Source: Acidobacteriota bacterium
GTDB taxonomy: Bacteria > Acidobacteriota > CAIWXX01
Length of the DNA stretch: 62,244 nt
NCBI GenBank assembly: GCA_016191015.1
Contig: JACPPM010000304.1
Span: forward strand, 1 to 62,244
Direction: 5' to 3'
Each line of letters begins with the position of its first letter. Within the stretch, counting starts at the first letter, position 1. This document shows, one piece after another, positions 1-9,306 of this stretch. The notes beneath the pieces are model-generated. The model was not told the origin of the DNA, searched no databases, and was given only the letters and a program-made list of their open reading frames with translations. A program made the position numbers and the translations under genes.

Positions 1-112
1 CACTATGCTCATTCGACGGCTGCGCCTTGAATGAGGGGCTCGCTCCGCTCGCAGCCGAGATCCGCAATACCACCAAGTCACCAAGACACTAGGACCCACC
101 AAGCGGATCGCT

Positions 113-177
113 TTGCCCCTTGGTGCGGCTTGGTGCCTTCGTGTCTTGGTGGTTTGGACGCCGGTTCCCTCACCCCG
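113..177. repeat. Dispersed intergenic repeat, copy 1
   Basis: This GC-rich, CACCAAGACAC-type sequence closely resembles positions 55833-55895. Both copies contain CCCCTTGGTG, then a GTCTTGGTGGT-like core, then TGGACGCC and CCTCACCCC in the same order and orientation. An inverted partner of the core lies just upstream at 69-93 (ACCAAGACACTAGG against the complement of CCTTCGTGTCTTGGT), so this copy can fold into a hairpin. Both copies sit just past the stop codon of a minus-strand gene. Positions 1-68 hold no gene that I can support. Confidence 0.6.
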
Positions 178-222
178 GCTGACAACATGTTGGTAAGAGT
201 CGAGCGCTAAGGCGCCTAGACA

Positions 223-2538
223 CTACTGGCGATGTCGCCTCTCCCTCTCCGCCAGCACGAATCCGGTGAGGAGTGCGAGCAGGCCGACAGCCACCACAGA
301 GATGGCCCACCGCGGGTCATCGAACCATTCGCGATGATCCGCGATGAGCCACAGAGCCGCACCCGCGTTGACGATGCCGGCGTAGTAGAAGCTCCTCCGT
401 TGCCTCTGATGGCTGAGGAGGGTGATGGACAGCGCGGCAGACAGGTAGAACCAGTCCAGTCCCCGCGAGTAATCGCCGGTCTTGCACAAGTACGCGAGAG
501 GTTCCAAAGTTGCGAATGGTGAAATAATAAAGAGCCCAGAGGCGGCAGCCTTCATCAGATCCGAGCCCCGACGCTCCGCCGCCGTGGCGACGGCGTAGAA
601 AAGGAGGCCATTGATGGCCATCGCTGCGAGAGTGTCCAGGAGCAGCGGGTCGGACACCTCGGCGCTCTGGAATTGACGCATCGAGATGCCGAGATAGCCG
701 AAGGCGCGCCCGTCGTACGCTAGCATCTCAAGGACACACGCCAAAAGAAGCGTCGTCGCAAGATAGAGCGGCTTGGCGAACCACGGGCGCCGGATGCGCT
801 CGAGGAGATGGCCGAGCAGCCCGTAGAGAAGGACCAGCGGGGCGAGATGGATGGCCAGGAGGTCCAGGCGCACCTCGTCGACCCACCTCCTGAGGCCGAA
901 ATCCCCGAGGATAGCCAGCACGAGGAGCAGGAGGAGGGCGGCCGCGCAACTGCTGAGGGCGGCGGTGCGCGTCCGCAACGCCAAAAAGCCCGACCAGACT
1001 AATGCAAGCAGAATCGTGACCTGAAGCTGCCGGTTGGAGAGACTACCCCCGGTGAAGATTTGCCCGGGGGTGTCGGGTGGAACAACCCAAGTGTTTGTTT
1101 CATGCAGGACGATCATCATGAACAGTGGCAGCAGTCCTATCCCGGCAAGAAAAAAGGCAACTGCCACTGCCCGATGCTGCCTCCGATACAGGTATTCCGC
1201 GGCAGTGTTGAGACCCAGGAAGGGAAGTCCGAGCACGAGGAACGGCCGAACCACGCCGCGCACCGCGTCATAGAATCGATGCGCGCCGAAATAGAAGAGC
1301 GAACCGCAGACAAGGAAGAAGGCGCCCAGATAGAGAGCGATCTGCGAGAATGTCAGCAGCCGGCTCTCAACGATCCAGTCCTCGTCGCGAGCATCGAGTC
1401 GGCTGTAGGCCGAGCGCAGCGACTCAGCCTCGTGAGGATGGATGATCCGAAGCCGTGTCCACTCCTCGATCTGCCGCCGATGCGTGCGCAGTCGCTCGGC
1501 AAGCGTCGTCAGGTACCTCGACGGTCGCGCGAGAACAGGGCGCCCATCGAGGTACCGCTCGATGTCACGGGCCATCTCCATGGCGGACGGATACCGGGCC
1601 GCAGGATCCGCTTCCATGGCCTTCAGCGCGATCGCCTGCAGGGGCTCAGGAACCCCGGCAGAAACCTCGACTGGCAGCCGCGGCTGCGCTCGCTTGATGG
1701 CGGCGACTGTCTCTTGTGTGTCAGCGCCATCGTAGGGCAGGGCACCGCAGAGCATCTGATAGAGGATCGCGCCGAGCGCATACACGTCGGCGCGCGCATC
1801 GATTCTCTTGTCGGGATCGAGTTGTTCGGGGGCGAGGTACGGCACGGTTCCACGGAGGTGCCCCGTGCGGGGGTCGGCGCCGGCGAGGCCGAAGTCGAGG
1901 ATCCGCGGACTGAGGCGCTGGTCGAGCAGGATGTTCGAGGGCTTGAGATCGCGATGTTGGATTCCCAGTGAATGGGCCGTGTGAACGGCGGAGCAGATTT
2001 CCCTCAGGATGGATGCGCGTTGACGGTACTCGAGCGAAAAGGCGACCTCGTCGAGCGGAAATCCATCGACATACTCCATGATGATGACGGGGGGGTCCGC
2101 GTCGAGGCGACATTCATAGACCTGGACGACGCGCGGATCGTTGCAGAGCGCCAGATACCTGGCTTCGGCGAGGATGCCGGCCGCACCGGCAAGGGAGTCA
2201 CGTCGAATCACCTTCGCCGCCACAGGGCGGTTCAGGGTCGTATCGTGCATCTTGTAGACGACGCCCATGCCGCCCCGTCCAATCCGTTCGATCATTCGAA
2301 ATCCGTCCAGACTGGGCAGCGGTTCCGCTACTACAGTTGTAGAAGAACGACCCGACAGCGGCTCCGAGCCGTCCAGCTGTCGGCTCATGGCAAGATACCT
2401 CTCGATGAGCCGTCCGAGCGGGGCCACAAGCTCTGCGTGCCCGTGGCAGATCTCCTCGGGAGCCAGACATGTGCCGTCACGTTCGTGTTGTTCGACGAAG
2501 CGCGCCAGCAGCTCTTCCAGACTCTGCGATTCCATCAT
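223..2538 (-). CDS. Ser/Thr protein kinase with multi-pass membrane C-terminus
   Basis: A 771-residue protein. After about 80 N-terminal residues comes a Hanks-type kinase domain (roughly 80-335) with the glycine loop GRGGMGVVYK, catalytic HRDLKPSN and DFGLA, and the PYLAPEQ activation-segment end. The C-terminal half (about 390-765) is a long run of hydrophobic segments, probably ten or more membrane spans, so the kinase should face the cytoplasm from the inner membrane. The start ATG overlaps the TGA of the upstream ECF sigma gene, so the two are translationally coupled. That pairing suggests phosphorylation control of the sigma factor or its regulon. The signal sensed and the substrate are unknown. 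Confidence 0.9.
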   Translation of the reverse strand: MMESQSLEELLARFVEQHERDGTCLAPEEICHGHAELVAPLGRLIERYLAMSRQLDGSEPLSGRSSTTVVAEPLPSLDGFRMIERIGRGGMGVVYKMHDTTLNRPVAAKVIRRDSLAGAAGILAEARYLALCNDPRVVQVYECRLDADPPVIIMEYVDGFPLDEVAFSLEYRQRASILREICSAVHTAHSLGIQHRDLKPSNILLDQRLSPRILDFGLAGADPRTGHLRGTVPYLAPEQLDPDKRIDARADVYALGAILYQMLCGALPYDGADTQETVAAIKRAQPRLPVEVSAGVPEPLQAIALKAMEADPAARYPSAMEMARDIERYLDGRPVLARPSRYLTTLAERLRTHRRQIEEWTRLRIIHPHEAESLRSAYSRLDARDEDWIVESRLLTFSQIALYLGAFFLVCGSLFYFGAHRFYDAVRGVVRPFLVLGLPFLGLNTAAEYLYRRQHRAVAVAFFLAGIGLLPLFMMIVLHETNTWVVPPDTPGQIFTGGSLSNRQLQVTILLALVWSGFLALRTRTAALSSCAAALLLLLVLAILGDFGLRRWVDEVRLDLLAIHLAPLVLLYGLLGHLLERIRRPWFAKPLYLATTLLLACVLEMLAYDGRAFGYLGISMRQFQSAEVSDPLLLDTLAAMAINGLLFYAVATAAERRGSDLMKAAASGLFIISPFATLEPLAYLCKTGDYSRGLDWFYLSAALSITLLSHQRQRRSFYYAGIVNAGAALWLIADHREWFDDPRWAISVVAVGLLALLTGFVLAERERRHRQ

Positions 2539-3116
2539 GGTTCGTCTTTCAATCGAAGCGTGAGCGCGGCCATGGCGCGGGCAAAGAGCATACGGCAGGC
2601 ATCCTCGCTTTTCCCGAGGCGTGAGCCGATCTCCGGGAAGGTCCGCTCTTCCAGCTTCCGCAGGACGATGATCTCACGATGATGCACGGGTAGCTCCTCG
2701 AGTGCATGGACGAGCCTCGTCGATCGCTCATCGATCAGCATGCGGCTGAGCACCGATCTCGCCACGCCGGGCACACCCACCGCCGTATCCTCGATCGGCA
2801 CGTCGAGGGCCGCATCCCGCCGCTGCCTTCCGAAGTAGTCGGCACGATCGCGAATCTCGTTCTCGGCGATGCGTGCGAGCCATGACATGAGGGACTGCGA
2901 ATCCCGGCCGTCGAACTGCTCAAGACGCTCGAACGATCTCAGAAGAGCGGCTTGCAGGATATCACGGGATTCCAGCCGTGCACGTAGGCTGGGCCCCAGG
3001 CGGAGGCGGACGATGGCGAGCAGTTTTGCGGCGACGCGCCCATAGAGGGAATTCAGAGCCTCTCGCGAGCCCTGTCGCGCGCGAGCCAGCAGCGCCGTAC
3101 TGTCCTCGCGGTCCAT
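2535..3116 (-). CDS. ECF-type RNA polymerase sigma factor
   Basis: A 193-residue sigma-70-family protein. Region 2 lies at about residues 20-95 (RDILQAALLRSFERLEQF and the SWLARIAENEIRD helix). Region 4 lies at about 130-185, with the ELPVHHREIIVLRKLEE helix and a helix-turn-helix around FPEIGSRLGKSEDACRMLFARA. No C-terminal extension is seen. ATG at 3116 is preceded by GGAGAA. It shares an ATGA stop/start overlap with the downstream kinase, as in kinase-linked ECF groups described in Planctomycetes and Acidobacteria. No classical anti-sigma factor is adjacent, so the kinase is the likely regulator (inference). Confidence 0.9.
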   Translation of the reverse strand: MDREDSTALLARARQGSREALNSLYGRVAAKLLAIVRLRLGPSLRARLESRDILQAALLRSFERLEQFDGRDSQSLMSWLARIAENEIRDRADYFGRQRRDAALDVPIEDTAVGVPGVARSVLSRMLIDERSTRLVHALEELPVHHREIIVLRKLEERTFPEIGSRLGKSEDACRMLFARAMAALTLRLKDEP

Positions 3117-3247
3117 TTCTCCAGGACTCTATCACAGGCAGCGTACGAGCCGGGGAGCCGTAGAGGGAGGGTTCGCTTTGGCGGGGAAATGCCGTCTTCA
3201 TGAGCGAGGGCGCGAGAAAGCGACCCGCAAAAGCAAGGAGGAAAGCG

Positions 3248-3946
3248 ATGCGACAGATGATGAAGTTGGCGATTGCAGGGGTGGTGTCACTCCTGGTATT
3301 GACGACCGGGTGCTTTCGCCAGGAGACCCTGCACAGTCTCTACATCAGCCCATGTGGTGGCGTCCGCTGGATGATCGTGGAAAAGGATGTCCGATCAGAC
3401 GCCAGCGGAGAGGAGGCGCAGCGAAACGAAGAACAGCGATGGCTCGCGCAGACTCGGAACGGCGATCATCCGGTCGCGGAAGCCTTCCGGGCTCTCGGGC
3501 CGTCCTCAGTCACCTGGCGAATCGTCCGAGACACGCGCCCATTCGTGGTGGTGACCGAGGCAGAATTCGGTGGCATCGATGAACTGGGTCAATCCTTCCT
3601 CGATCAGCTGGGCATGAGGGGCCAGTCCGAGTTGGCTACGGCCGACGGCGGATTTCGATGGACCCTCACGGTTTTCCCGTCGGAGGACCAGCCGGAATCT
3701 GCTGATGACAGCCCCGTGACTCACCTGCTCGTCGACGCCGCTGAGTCGTACTGTATCATCGTGGAAGAGGGTCGGTTCATCGATGCCGTAGGGTTCGATC
3801 TCTCGGAGGGATCCACAGTGGCGCGCCCTGCTGAACGGAAGGAGTACCCCAAGGATGGCACCCCGCTGGTATTCTCCCTAACATGGAGGATCGCAGATGA
3901 GGGAGGAGCTGGGGGAGAGACCGTCGGCTTCAGTAGTCCAGTTTGA
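3248..3946 (+). CDS. Hypothetical lipoprotein
   Basis: About 232 residues. I place the start at the internal ATG at 3248 because AAGGAGG lies just upstream (about 3235-3241). The longer reading from 3200 adds only a basic extension. The N-terminus is a lipoprotein signal (MKLAIAGVVSLLVLTTGC), with the lipobox cysteine near residue 21. The rest is soluble and acidic, with no family I recognise. It stands alone, converging on the next minus-strand gene, and is probably attached to a membrane facing the periplasm. Confidence 0.75.
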   Translation: MRQMMKLAIAGVVSLLVLTTGCFRQETLHSLYISPCGGVRWMIVEKDVRSDASGEEAQRNEEQRWLAQTRNGDHPVAEAFRALGPSSVTWRIVRDTRPFVVVTEAEFGGIDELGQSFLDQLGMRGQSELATADGGFRWTLTVFPSEDQPESADDSPVTHLLVDAAESYCIIVEEGRFIDAVGFDLSEGSTVARPAERKEYPKDGTPLVFSLTWRIADEGGAGGETVGFSSPV

Positions 3947-4015
3947 ATGTGCTCGTTCTCAAGAATGGGATCAGAATGGACCTTTCCGCGTCCTCCGGTG
4001 TGGCGGACACGAGCG

Positions 4016-5710
4016 TCAGGGGCTCGGGCCGTCGCGAATGAGCGCGCCGGCCGCAGTGTACTCGTACGCCCCCACATCGAAGGCCGCTCCCTGCGGGCGT
4101 GCGATCCCGTCGTGATCGCGCGAGACGGACGTGGCGACACCTCGATCGATGGCGGGGCTCCCGGACTTGAGGTGATAGTCGGAGGCGCCGGCAAAGAGCG
4201 GATCCTCATTGATGCAGCTCTTATCCCACCCCGCGCACGGCCCTGCGCCGAAGACGAGGTTGTTGGCGGAAACGATGCTGGAGGAGCTGGAGCCGGCGTC
4301 GAGCTCGTAGTACTGCTGCCCCGCCTTCGCCACGATGATGTTGTTGCGGAGCGTGATGCGCTTGGCCCCGGCCCTCTCGAGGTAGAGCTGGGCGACCGCG
4401 TTTCCGTAGAGGGTATTGTTCTCGATGATGACCCTACCCTGGGGATCGTTCACTCGGAGCCCTTCGGCCGAGCGCGAGCCCGCGATGATGTTGCCGGTCA
4501 CGGTCACCGTGCCGAGGATCTCTGTTCCGCCGTCGCTTCCCCCGAGGACGATGTTGTTGAGCTCGCAACCGACCATCACGTTGTCGTGGATGACCAGCTT
4601 GTCGACCCTGTCCCCGGCGACGTGGCCGAAGACCTGCATGGAGCGTCCGCCCCGCCGGTTGCGGAGCTCGTTCCAGCCGACCTCGATGTCGCGGTTGATC
4701 CCGAACCCCTGGACGTAGATGTCGTAGGACTTGCCCGTGGGCGTGCCGTTCGAGCGCATGCGGTTGCCCAGAATCTTTATGGCGGATGTGTCGCCGAAGA
4801 CGCCGATCTTGTTGCCCTCGCCGCCGTTGGATAGGTCGTTGCCCACGATGCGCTGGCCGACGCCGGTGACGAGGATCGCCTCGTCCATCAGCCCGAAACG
4901 CATGTTGCCGATCACTATATGGGAGAGGGGACCCGAGTCCTGGTTGAGGTAGATCCCCCTCCGCGCTGAAGCGTTCTTGAAGAGGGGTGGCTTGCCGGGG
5001 TAGCCCAGGTAGGCGACGGGGGCCGACGCTGTCCCCGAGGCACAGAAACTGGTGTCCAGCATGAGGAGCGTGTCCCATCCCGGGGCGTCGGGGTCCATCT
5101 GGGTGAACGTGCCGCCGACCACGTACAAAATGTCGCCTGCCACCATGCTCTGACGGGGGCGCCAGATTGTCGCCCATGGCTGTGCGTAGGTCCCGGGGTT
5201 TCCGTCGTCGCCGGTCGCCGGGTTGAGGAAGTAGATGTTGCCCGCACGCACCGTGAAGGGCAGGGCGTTGCTGGCTTGCCCGCCTACCGTGACGACGATG
5301 TTGCCCGTGGCGGCCCCTGGCCCAGGCTGCACGACGATGCGGTCGAGACCGCGGGCGGCTTTGTTTTGCCCCCAGCTCGTCACCCCCGCCACGGGCCGGC
5401 CGCCGATCGTGACGGTCGAGCTACCCTGAGCGGCGCCGAAGCCTTCCCCGTAAATGGTGATGAAGGCCCCCAGGTTGTTTTGACCACCGCTACTCGGTCC
5501 CGACACGATGTCGGTGAAGAAGAGGCGAGGCCCAGCCGTCTGAGCTCGCGCAGGGATGATGCTCCCCACGAGCGTGACGGCGCACGCGAGAACGAGCAGT
5601 CGCGAGAAGCGCGACCGGGCGCCCGCCGCGGCTGCCGGCGTTTCGGTCACCACGCCGATACCGAGCCGTGCCATTCCGATGGTTACCTGGATCGTACGAA
5701 TCCTGTGCAC
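4016..5710 (-). CDS. Secreted IPT/TIG plus parallel beta-helix protein
   Basis: About 564 residues. An N-terminal hydrophobic segment ending near ARAQ is a signal peptide. An IPT/TIG immunoglobulin-like fold follows (LGAFITIYGEGFGAAQGSSTVTIGG, roughly residues 75-150), then a right-handed parallel beta-helix with repeated IVIGN, IRNNII and ITGNIIAG rungs to the C-terminus, ending FDVGAYEY. Such helices often bind or cleave polysaccharide; no catalytic residues can be assigned. I choose GTG at 5710: GGGGAG precedes it, and the paralog at 13213-15483 starts at exactly the corresponding ATG with GAGGAG. It lacks the PKD and CARDB-like tail of that paralog. Confidence 0.85.
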   Translation of the reverse strand: MHRIRTIQVTIGMARLGIGVVTETPAAAAGARSRFSRLLVLACAVTLVGSIIPARAQTAGPRLFFTDIVSGPSSGGQNNLGAFITIYGEGFGAAQGSSTVTIGGRPVAGVTSWGQNKAARGLDRIVVQPGPGAATGNIVVTVGGQASNALPFTVRAGNIYFLNPATGDDGNPGTYAQPWATIWRPRQSMVAGDILYVVGGTFTQMDPDAPGWDTLLMLDTSFCASGTASAPVAYLGYPGKPPLFKNASARRGIYLNQDSGPLSHIVIGNMRFGLMDEAILVTGVGQRIVGNDLSNGGEGNKIGVFGDTSAIKILGNRMRSNGTPTGKSYDIYVQGFGINRDIEVGWNELRNRRGGRSMQVFGHVAGDRVDKLVIHDNVMVGCELNNIVLGGSDGGTEILGTVTVTGNIIAGSRSAEGLRVNDPQGRVIIENNTLYGNAVAQLYLERAGAKRITLRNNIIVAKAGQQYYELDAGSSSSSIVSANNLVFGAGPCAGWDKSCINEDPLFAGASDYHLKSGSPAIDRGVATSVSRDHDGIARPQGAAFDVGAYEYTAAGALIRDGPSP

Positions 5711-5808
5711 CTCGATTCTCCCCATCCTGCTGCCGGATCCTGCCGGCGAACTGGGGTGGCCACCGATCCTCCTTTCAGGCCGGATGAAGAAGATCGTCGC
5801 CGCCACCC

Positions 5809-5852
5809 GCTCATACAGACCGCAGAGAGCGGAAATCATACCAGTGCGCCGC
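5809..5852 (-). promoter_or_regulatory. Conserved 44-bp upstream element, copy A
   Basis: On the minus strand this begins GCGGCGCACTGGTA and ends TCTGTATGAGC. The same arrangement, with exactly 30 bases between GCGGCGCACT and GAGC, recurs at 9239-9282 and 15566-15609, each time upstream of a secreted-protein gene. It could be an alternative-sigma promoter with a -35-like GCACTRGTA and a -10-like CGRTCTTAT about 16 bases apart. It ends about 99 bases from the GTG start at 5710. Confidence 0.55.
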
Positions 5853-5925
5853 ATCACACATCGGGTTGACGGTGACTACTCCCCGGTTCCCCGCCGCTCG
5901 TCCAGGACATCATGAGTCGCGCGCC

Positions 5926-7008
5926 TCATGGAATTTCTCGGAGGGTTTCGCAGTTCTGCGCCGCGTCCCAGCGGATCTGTGGTCCTCCGTGGCAATAGTC
6001 TCTTCCCGCACCACCATCCAGGGCGTCGTCGCCTTCCTCTCCGAAGAGCCCGTCGCGATGCTCCTCTCCGTAAAGGTGATCGTTCCCTGGTCCTCCCATC
6101 AAGGTGTCCATATCGGATCCTCCGTGCAGGTGGTCGACATCCGGACCGCCCAAGAGGAAATCGTCTCCGGCGTTGCCATAGAGGTGATCTACACCGAACC
6201 CGCCTTCCAAGCGGTCGTTGCCCGCCCCTCCCTCCAGTTGGTCGTTGCCATCGTCACCCAGCAGCATGTCGTCTCCATCCTCACCGAACGACCAATCGTC
6301 TCCGTCCTCACCGTGGAGGTCGTCATGTCCCGCCCCGCCCATCATGATGTCGTCGCCGCCGCCTCCATAGAGCTGATCATTGTAGCCGTCCCCGTCGGCT
6401 GCATCGCCGTAGAGGTGATCATCGCCATCGTCGCCGTACAGGACATCGTCGCCATTCATGCCATAGAGCCAGTCGTTATCGCCATCTCCGTGCAGGGTGT
6501 CCAAGTCGTCGCCGCCGTCGAGAAAATCGACACCGGAACCGCCATAGAGACGATCCGCCCCAGGACCCCCTTCCAGATGGTCATCTCCATTGTCGCCATA
6601 GAGATAGTCTTTCCCTTCATTGCCTTGCAGCACATCAGCACCACTCTCTCCCCGCAGGACATCGTCGCCATTGTTGCCATAGAGCTCATCATCACCGCCT
6701 CCACCAACCAACTTGTCGGCCCCCTCGCCCCCGAGGATCCGATCGTCTCCATCACCACCACAGATGAAATCAGAGCCCCCCAACCCATTGATGACATCGT
6801 TGCCGCCCAGACCGTAAATCACGTCATCGCCGGCCGTGCCGACGATCACGTCATCTCCTTCTGTGCCCTTGATCGTGGCCTTCCCCCCGTCGCATATCGA
6901 TGGTTCCGCGGGCATTGCCCACCTCAGTTGACACACCGTCAGGATTGCGACGGCCAACACGTAGCGGCCGTATTCGCACAGGACTGATCCAGTCGTGCTT
7001 GCGGTCAT
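5926..7008 (-). CDS. Secreted RTX-type calcium-binding repeat protein
   Basis: About 360 residues. After a signal peptide (hydrophobic VLAVAILTVC, cleavage near AMPAEP) almost the whole chain consists of glycine- and aspartate-rich nonapeptides of the GGxGxDxLxG type (for example GGDGDDRILGG, GGAGNDRLEGG, GGPGADRLYGG). These form calcium-binding parallel beta-rolls. No lipase, protease or adhesin domain is attached and no C-terminal type I secretion signal is obvious, so it is probably exported by Sec and serves as a calcium-stabilised surface protein. Start ATG 7008 is preceded by GGGAGG at seven bases. Long antisense reading frames over this gene follow from the repeat. Confidence 0.85.
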   Translation of the reverse strand: MTASTTGSVLCEYGRYVLAVAILTVCQLRWAMPAEPSICDGGKATIKGTEGDDVIVGTAGDDVIYGLGGNDVINGLGGSDFICGGDGDDRILGGEGADKLVGGGGDDELYGNNGDDVLRGESGADVLQGNEGKDYLYGDNGDDHLEGGPGADRLYGGSGVDFLDGGDDLDTLHGDGDNDWLYGMNGDDVLYGDDGDDHLYGDAADGDGYNDQLYGGGGDDIMMGGAGHDDLHGEDGDDWSFGEDGDDMLLGDDGNDQLEGGAGNDRLEGGFGVDHLYGNAGDDFLLGGPDVDHLHGGSDMDTLMGGPGNDHLYGEEHRDGLFGEEGDDALDGGAGRDYCHGGPQIRWDAAQNCETLREIP

Positions 7009-7168
7009 GGTTGAACCTCCCAGGGACCTACTTGGCCACCTCTGTGCACCCAAGCTCGCCCCTTTGCTTCTCTAGACACCGGGTTGAATAAATCCTACTA
7101 ACGCGTGTTTGCGTGTCTCTGCTCCGCCTGAGATGGGGGCTCGAAGCCGGGGTGCTCTTCTATGGCTG

Positions 7169-9070
7169 TCAATCATTGGTTCGCTTGACAAACACGCCAC
7201 CGCCGTCCGAGCCGGCGTAGTTGGCGGTGCCGATGATCAAGGCCATGATGCGCTTGTTCGAGAGGCCGGTGTTCACGGCCTTCCACTTCGCCCCGCTGTT
7301 CGTGCTCTGGTAGATGCCCGAACCGACGGTCCCGGCGTAGATGGTTCTCGGGTTAGAGGGGTCGACCACCAGTGCGTAAATGGTGCTTGCGGCGCTACCC
7401 ATGCCCGCACTCATCGCCTTCCAGCTCGCGCCGCTGTCCGAGCTCTTGAAGAGGCCGTTGCCCGTGCCGGCGTAGATGCTTCGGGGATTCGCAGGGTCGA
7501 TCGCCACCGCCATCACGTATGTAGTTGTGAAGCCTCCCTTCAAAAGGGTCCAGCCGCCGCCCGCGTTCGTGCTCTTGTAGAGACCCCCGTAGGTCCCCAC
7601 GTACAATGTGGCGGGAGTCACCGGATCGATCGCGAGAGCCCGCACGTTCCGGCTGCCATTCTGGCCGGTCAACCCCGTGTTCATGGCTTTCCAACTCGCT
7701 CCTCCGTTCGTACTCCTGAAGACGCCATCGCCTGCGAGACCGGCATAGACCGTGCTCGGAGCAGTGGGATCGACGGCCAAAGCGTACACCAGCGGCTGGG
7801 AGCCGATGTTCATGCCGTTCTTCATGGCCTTCCAGCCCAGGCCGCCGTTGGTTGTCTTGTAGGCTCCGTTGTAAGTCCCGGCGTAGAGGGTGCCCGGATT
7901 CGAAGGGTCGGCCGCGAGCGACATGACGAAGCCTGCGAAAAAGTGGCTCATTCCCTTGTTGACCGCGGCCCAGCTCGTTCCGCCATTCGTGCTCTTGAGG
8001 ATGCCCCCGCCGCTCGTGCCGGCGTATATCGTGTTTGTGGCCGTTGGATCTGCCGTCAGCGAACGCACGCTCGTCGCCGTCAGCCCGCGATTGCTCATCT
8101 TCCAGCTTCCGCCACGGTTGACACTCGTGAAGACACCCGCCCGCGTGCCCGCATAGATCGTACTCGGCGCTGCCGGATCGACGGCGATCGCGCCGAGAAC
8201 CTTGTTGGTGAGACTTCCGTTGGCGGGCTTCCAACTGGCTCCGCCATCCGTGCTCTTGTATACGCCGTTTCCATAAGTCCCGGCGTAGAGGGTGTTGGAC
8301 GTGTCGGGACTGACGGCGAGCGTTCGTGGGTCCTGTGCCGCCAATCCGCTGGTCGCCCAACTCTCCCCCGCATTCGTGCTCTTGTAGATGCCTGAACGGC
8401 TGACGGCATAGAGCGTGCCCGGCGAGCCCGACGCGATCGCGACCTGCAGGATGCCCTCGGTGCCTGGAAGCACCTTGGCGGTCCAGCTCGCACCACCATT
8501 CGTGCTTTTGAACACTCCCTTGCTCCAGCCAGCCGCGTAGATCGTTGCCGGGGCCGCCGGGTCAATGGCGATGCTGTCGATGTCGGTGTCCGTGAGGCCG
8601 GTGTTCATCGCCCGCCAGCTTGACCCTCCGTCCATGCTCTTGAGAACTCCGTCCCCCCATGTTCCGGCGTAGATCGTGCCGGTGCTCACAGGGTCGATCG
8701 CCACAGTGCTCACGTCCCGGCCCTGGATGCTTGTCATCTGTCTCCAGCTGGCACCCCCGTCGTCGCTCCTGAACACACCCCCAGGCCAGGCTGCAGCGTA
8801 CAGGATGGTTGGGCTGATCGGATCGATCACGATCCCATAGACGGACCGGGATGCGAGGCCGGTGTTGGCGGACTGCCAGTTAGCGCCGCGGTTAGTACTC
8901 TTGAAAACGCCCCCGTCGCCGGTGGCCACGTAGACAGTTCCCGAGCCGGACGGATCAACGGCCAGGCTCTGGATGCTACCGCCTTCCGGCCCGACGCTCC
9001 TCCAAGACAGCGCGCCATGCGAGAGGATCGGTACGGTCATCATCAACACTGTTCCGAGGAGTGTCCTCAT
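7169..9070 (-). CDS. Secreted Asp-box beta-propeller protein
   Basis: About 633 residues. A signal peptide (MRTLLGTVLMMTVPILSHG) is followed by about twelve repeats of the form YAGTxxGGVFKSTNGGASWxAMNTGL. The SxNxGxxW core is an Asp-box (BNR) motif, as in sialidase and VPS10/photosynthesis-stability-factor-like propellers. No glycosidase active-site arginines are apparent, so a binding or structural surface role is more likely than an enzymatic one. ATG 9070 has GGGAGGG upstream. It is followed on the same strand by the RTX protein and preceded by its paralog at 9307-11253. Confidence 0.85.
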   Translation of the reverse strand: MRTLLGTVLMMTVPILSHGALSWRSVGPEGGSIQSLAVDPSGSGTVYVATGDGGVFKSTNRGANWQSANTGLASRSVYGIVIDPISPTILYAAAWPGGVFRSDDGGASWRQMTSIQGRDVSTVAIDPVSTGTIYAGTWGDGVLKSMDGGSSWRAMNTGLTDTDIDSIAIDPAAPATIYAAGWSKGVFKSTNGGASWTAKVLPGTEGILQVAIASGSPGTLYAVSRSGIYKSTNAGESWATSGLAAQDPRTLAVSPDTSNTLYAGTYGNGVYKSTDGGASWKPANGSLTNKVLGAIAVDPAAPSTIYAGTRAGVFTSVNRGGSWKMSNRGLTATSVRSLTADPTATNTIYAGTSGGGILKSTNGGTSWAAVNKGMSHFFAGFVMSLAADPSNPGTLYAGTYNGAYKTTNGGLGWKAMKNGMNIGSQPLVYALAVDPTAPSTVYAGLAGDGVFRSTNGGASWKAMNTGLTGQNGSRNVRALAIDPVTPATLYVGTYGGLYKSTNAGGGWTLLKGGFTTTYVMAVAIDPANPRSIYAGTGNGLFKSSDSGASWKAMSAGMGSAASTIYALVVDPSNPRTIYAGTVGSGIYQSTNSGAKWKAVNTGLSNKRIMALIIGTANYAGSDGGGVFVKRTND

Positions 9071-9238
9071 CTCATCCCTCCCTGTATCTCTTGCGCTCCG
9101 CGGCGAGCACGGTATCGCCTGAACGATTGTGTTGTTGGCCTCGTGCGCCGCAGCGACCGCCCCGCCGAAACAACGGTCGCGATGATGTAGCGGCCGCAGG
9201 GTTCTGTTGCCGCTCTGCCTGTGAAGCTCATGCCCCTT

Positions 9239-9282
9239 GCTCAATAAGACCGCGTGGAGCGGGATATGTACTAGTGCGCCGC
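9239..9282 (-). promoter_or_regulatory. Conserved 44-bp upstream element, copy C
   Basis: On the minus strand it runs from GCGGCGCACTAGTA to GGTCTTATTGAGC. Spacing matches copies at 5809-5852 and 15566-15609. It lies in the gap between the two propeller genes and ends about 169 bases before the start at 9070, so the downstream propeller probably has its own promoter. Confidence 0.55.
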
Positions 9283-9306
9283 AGCACGCGCGCGCATCTT
9301 GTAGCT

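Noticed and set aside
5866-6987. Long plus-strand frame across the RTX gene
   Set aside because: It is the complement of the periodic GGxGxD repeats, with valine/isoleucine-rich low-complexity sequence and no ribosome site.
7109-8395. Plus-strand frames opposite the propeller genes
   Set aside because: They mirror the Asp-box repeats and have no signal peptide, family motif or ribosome site.
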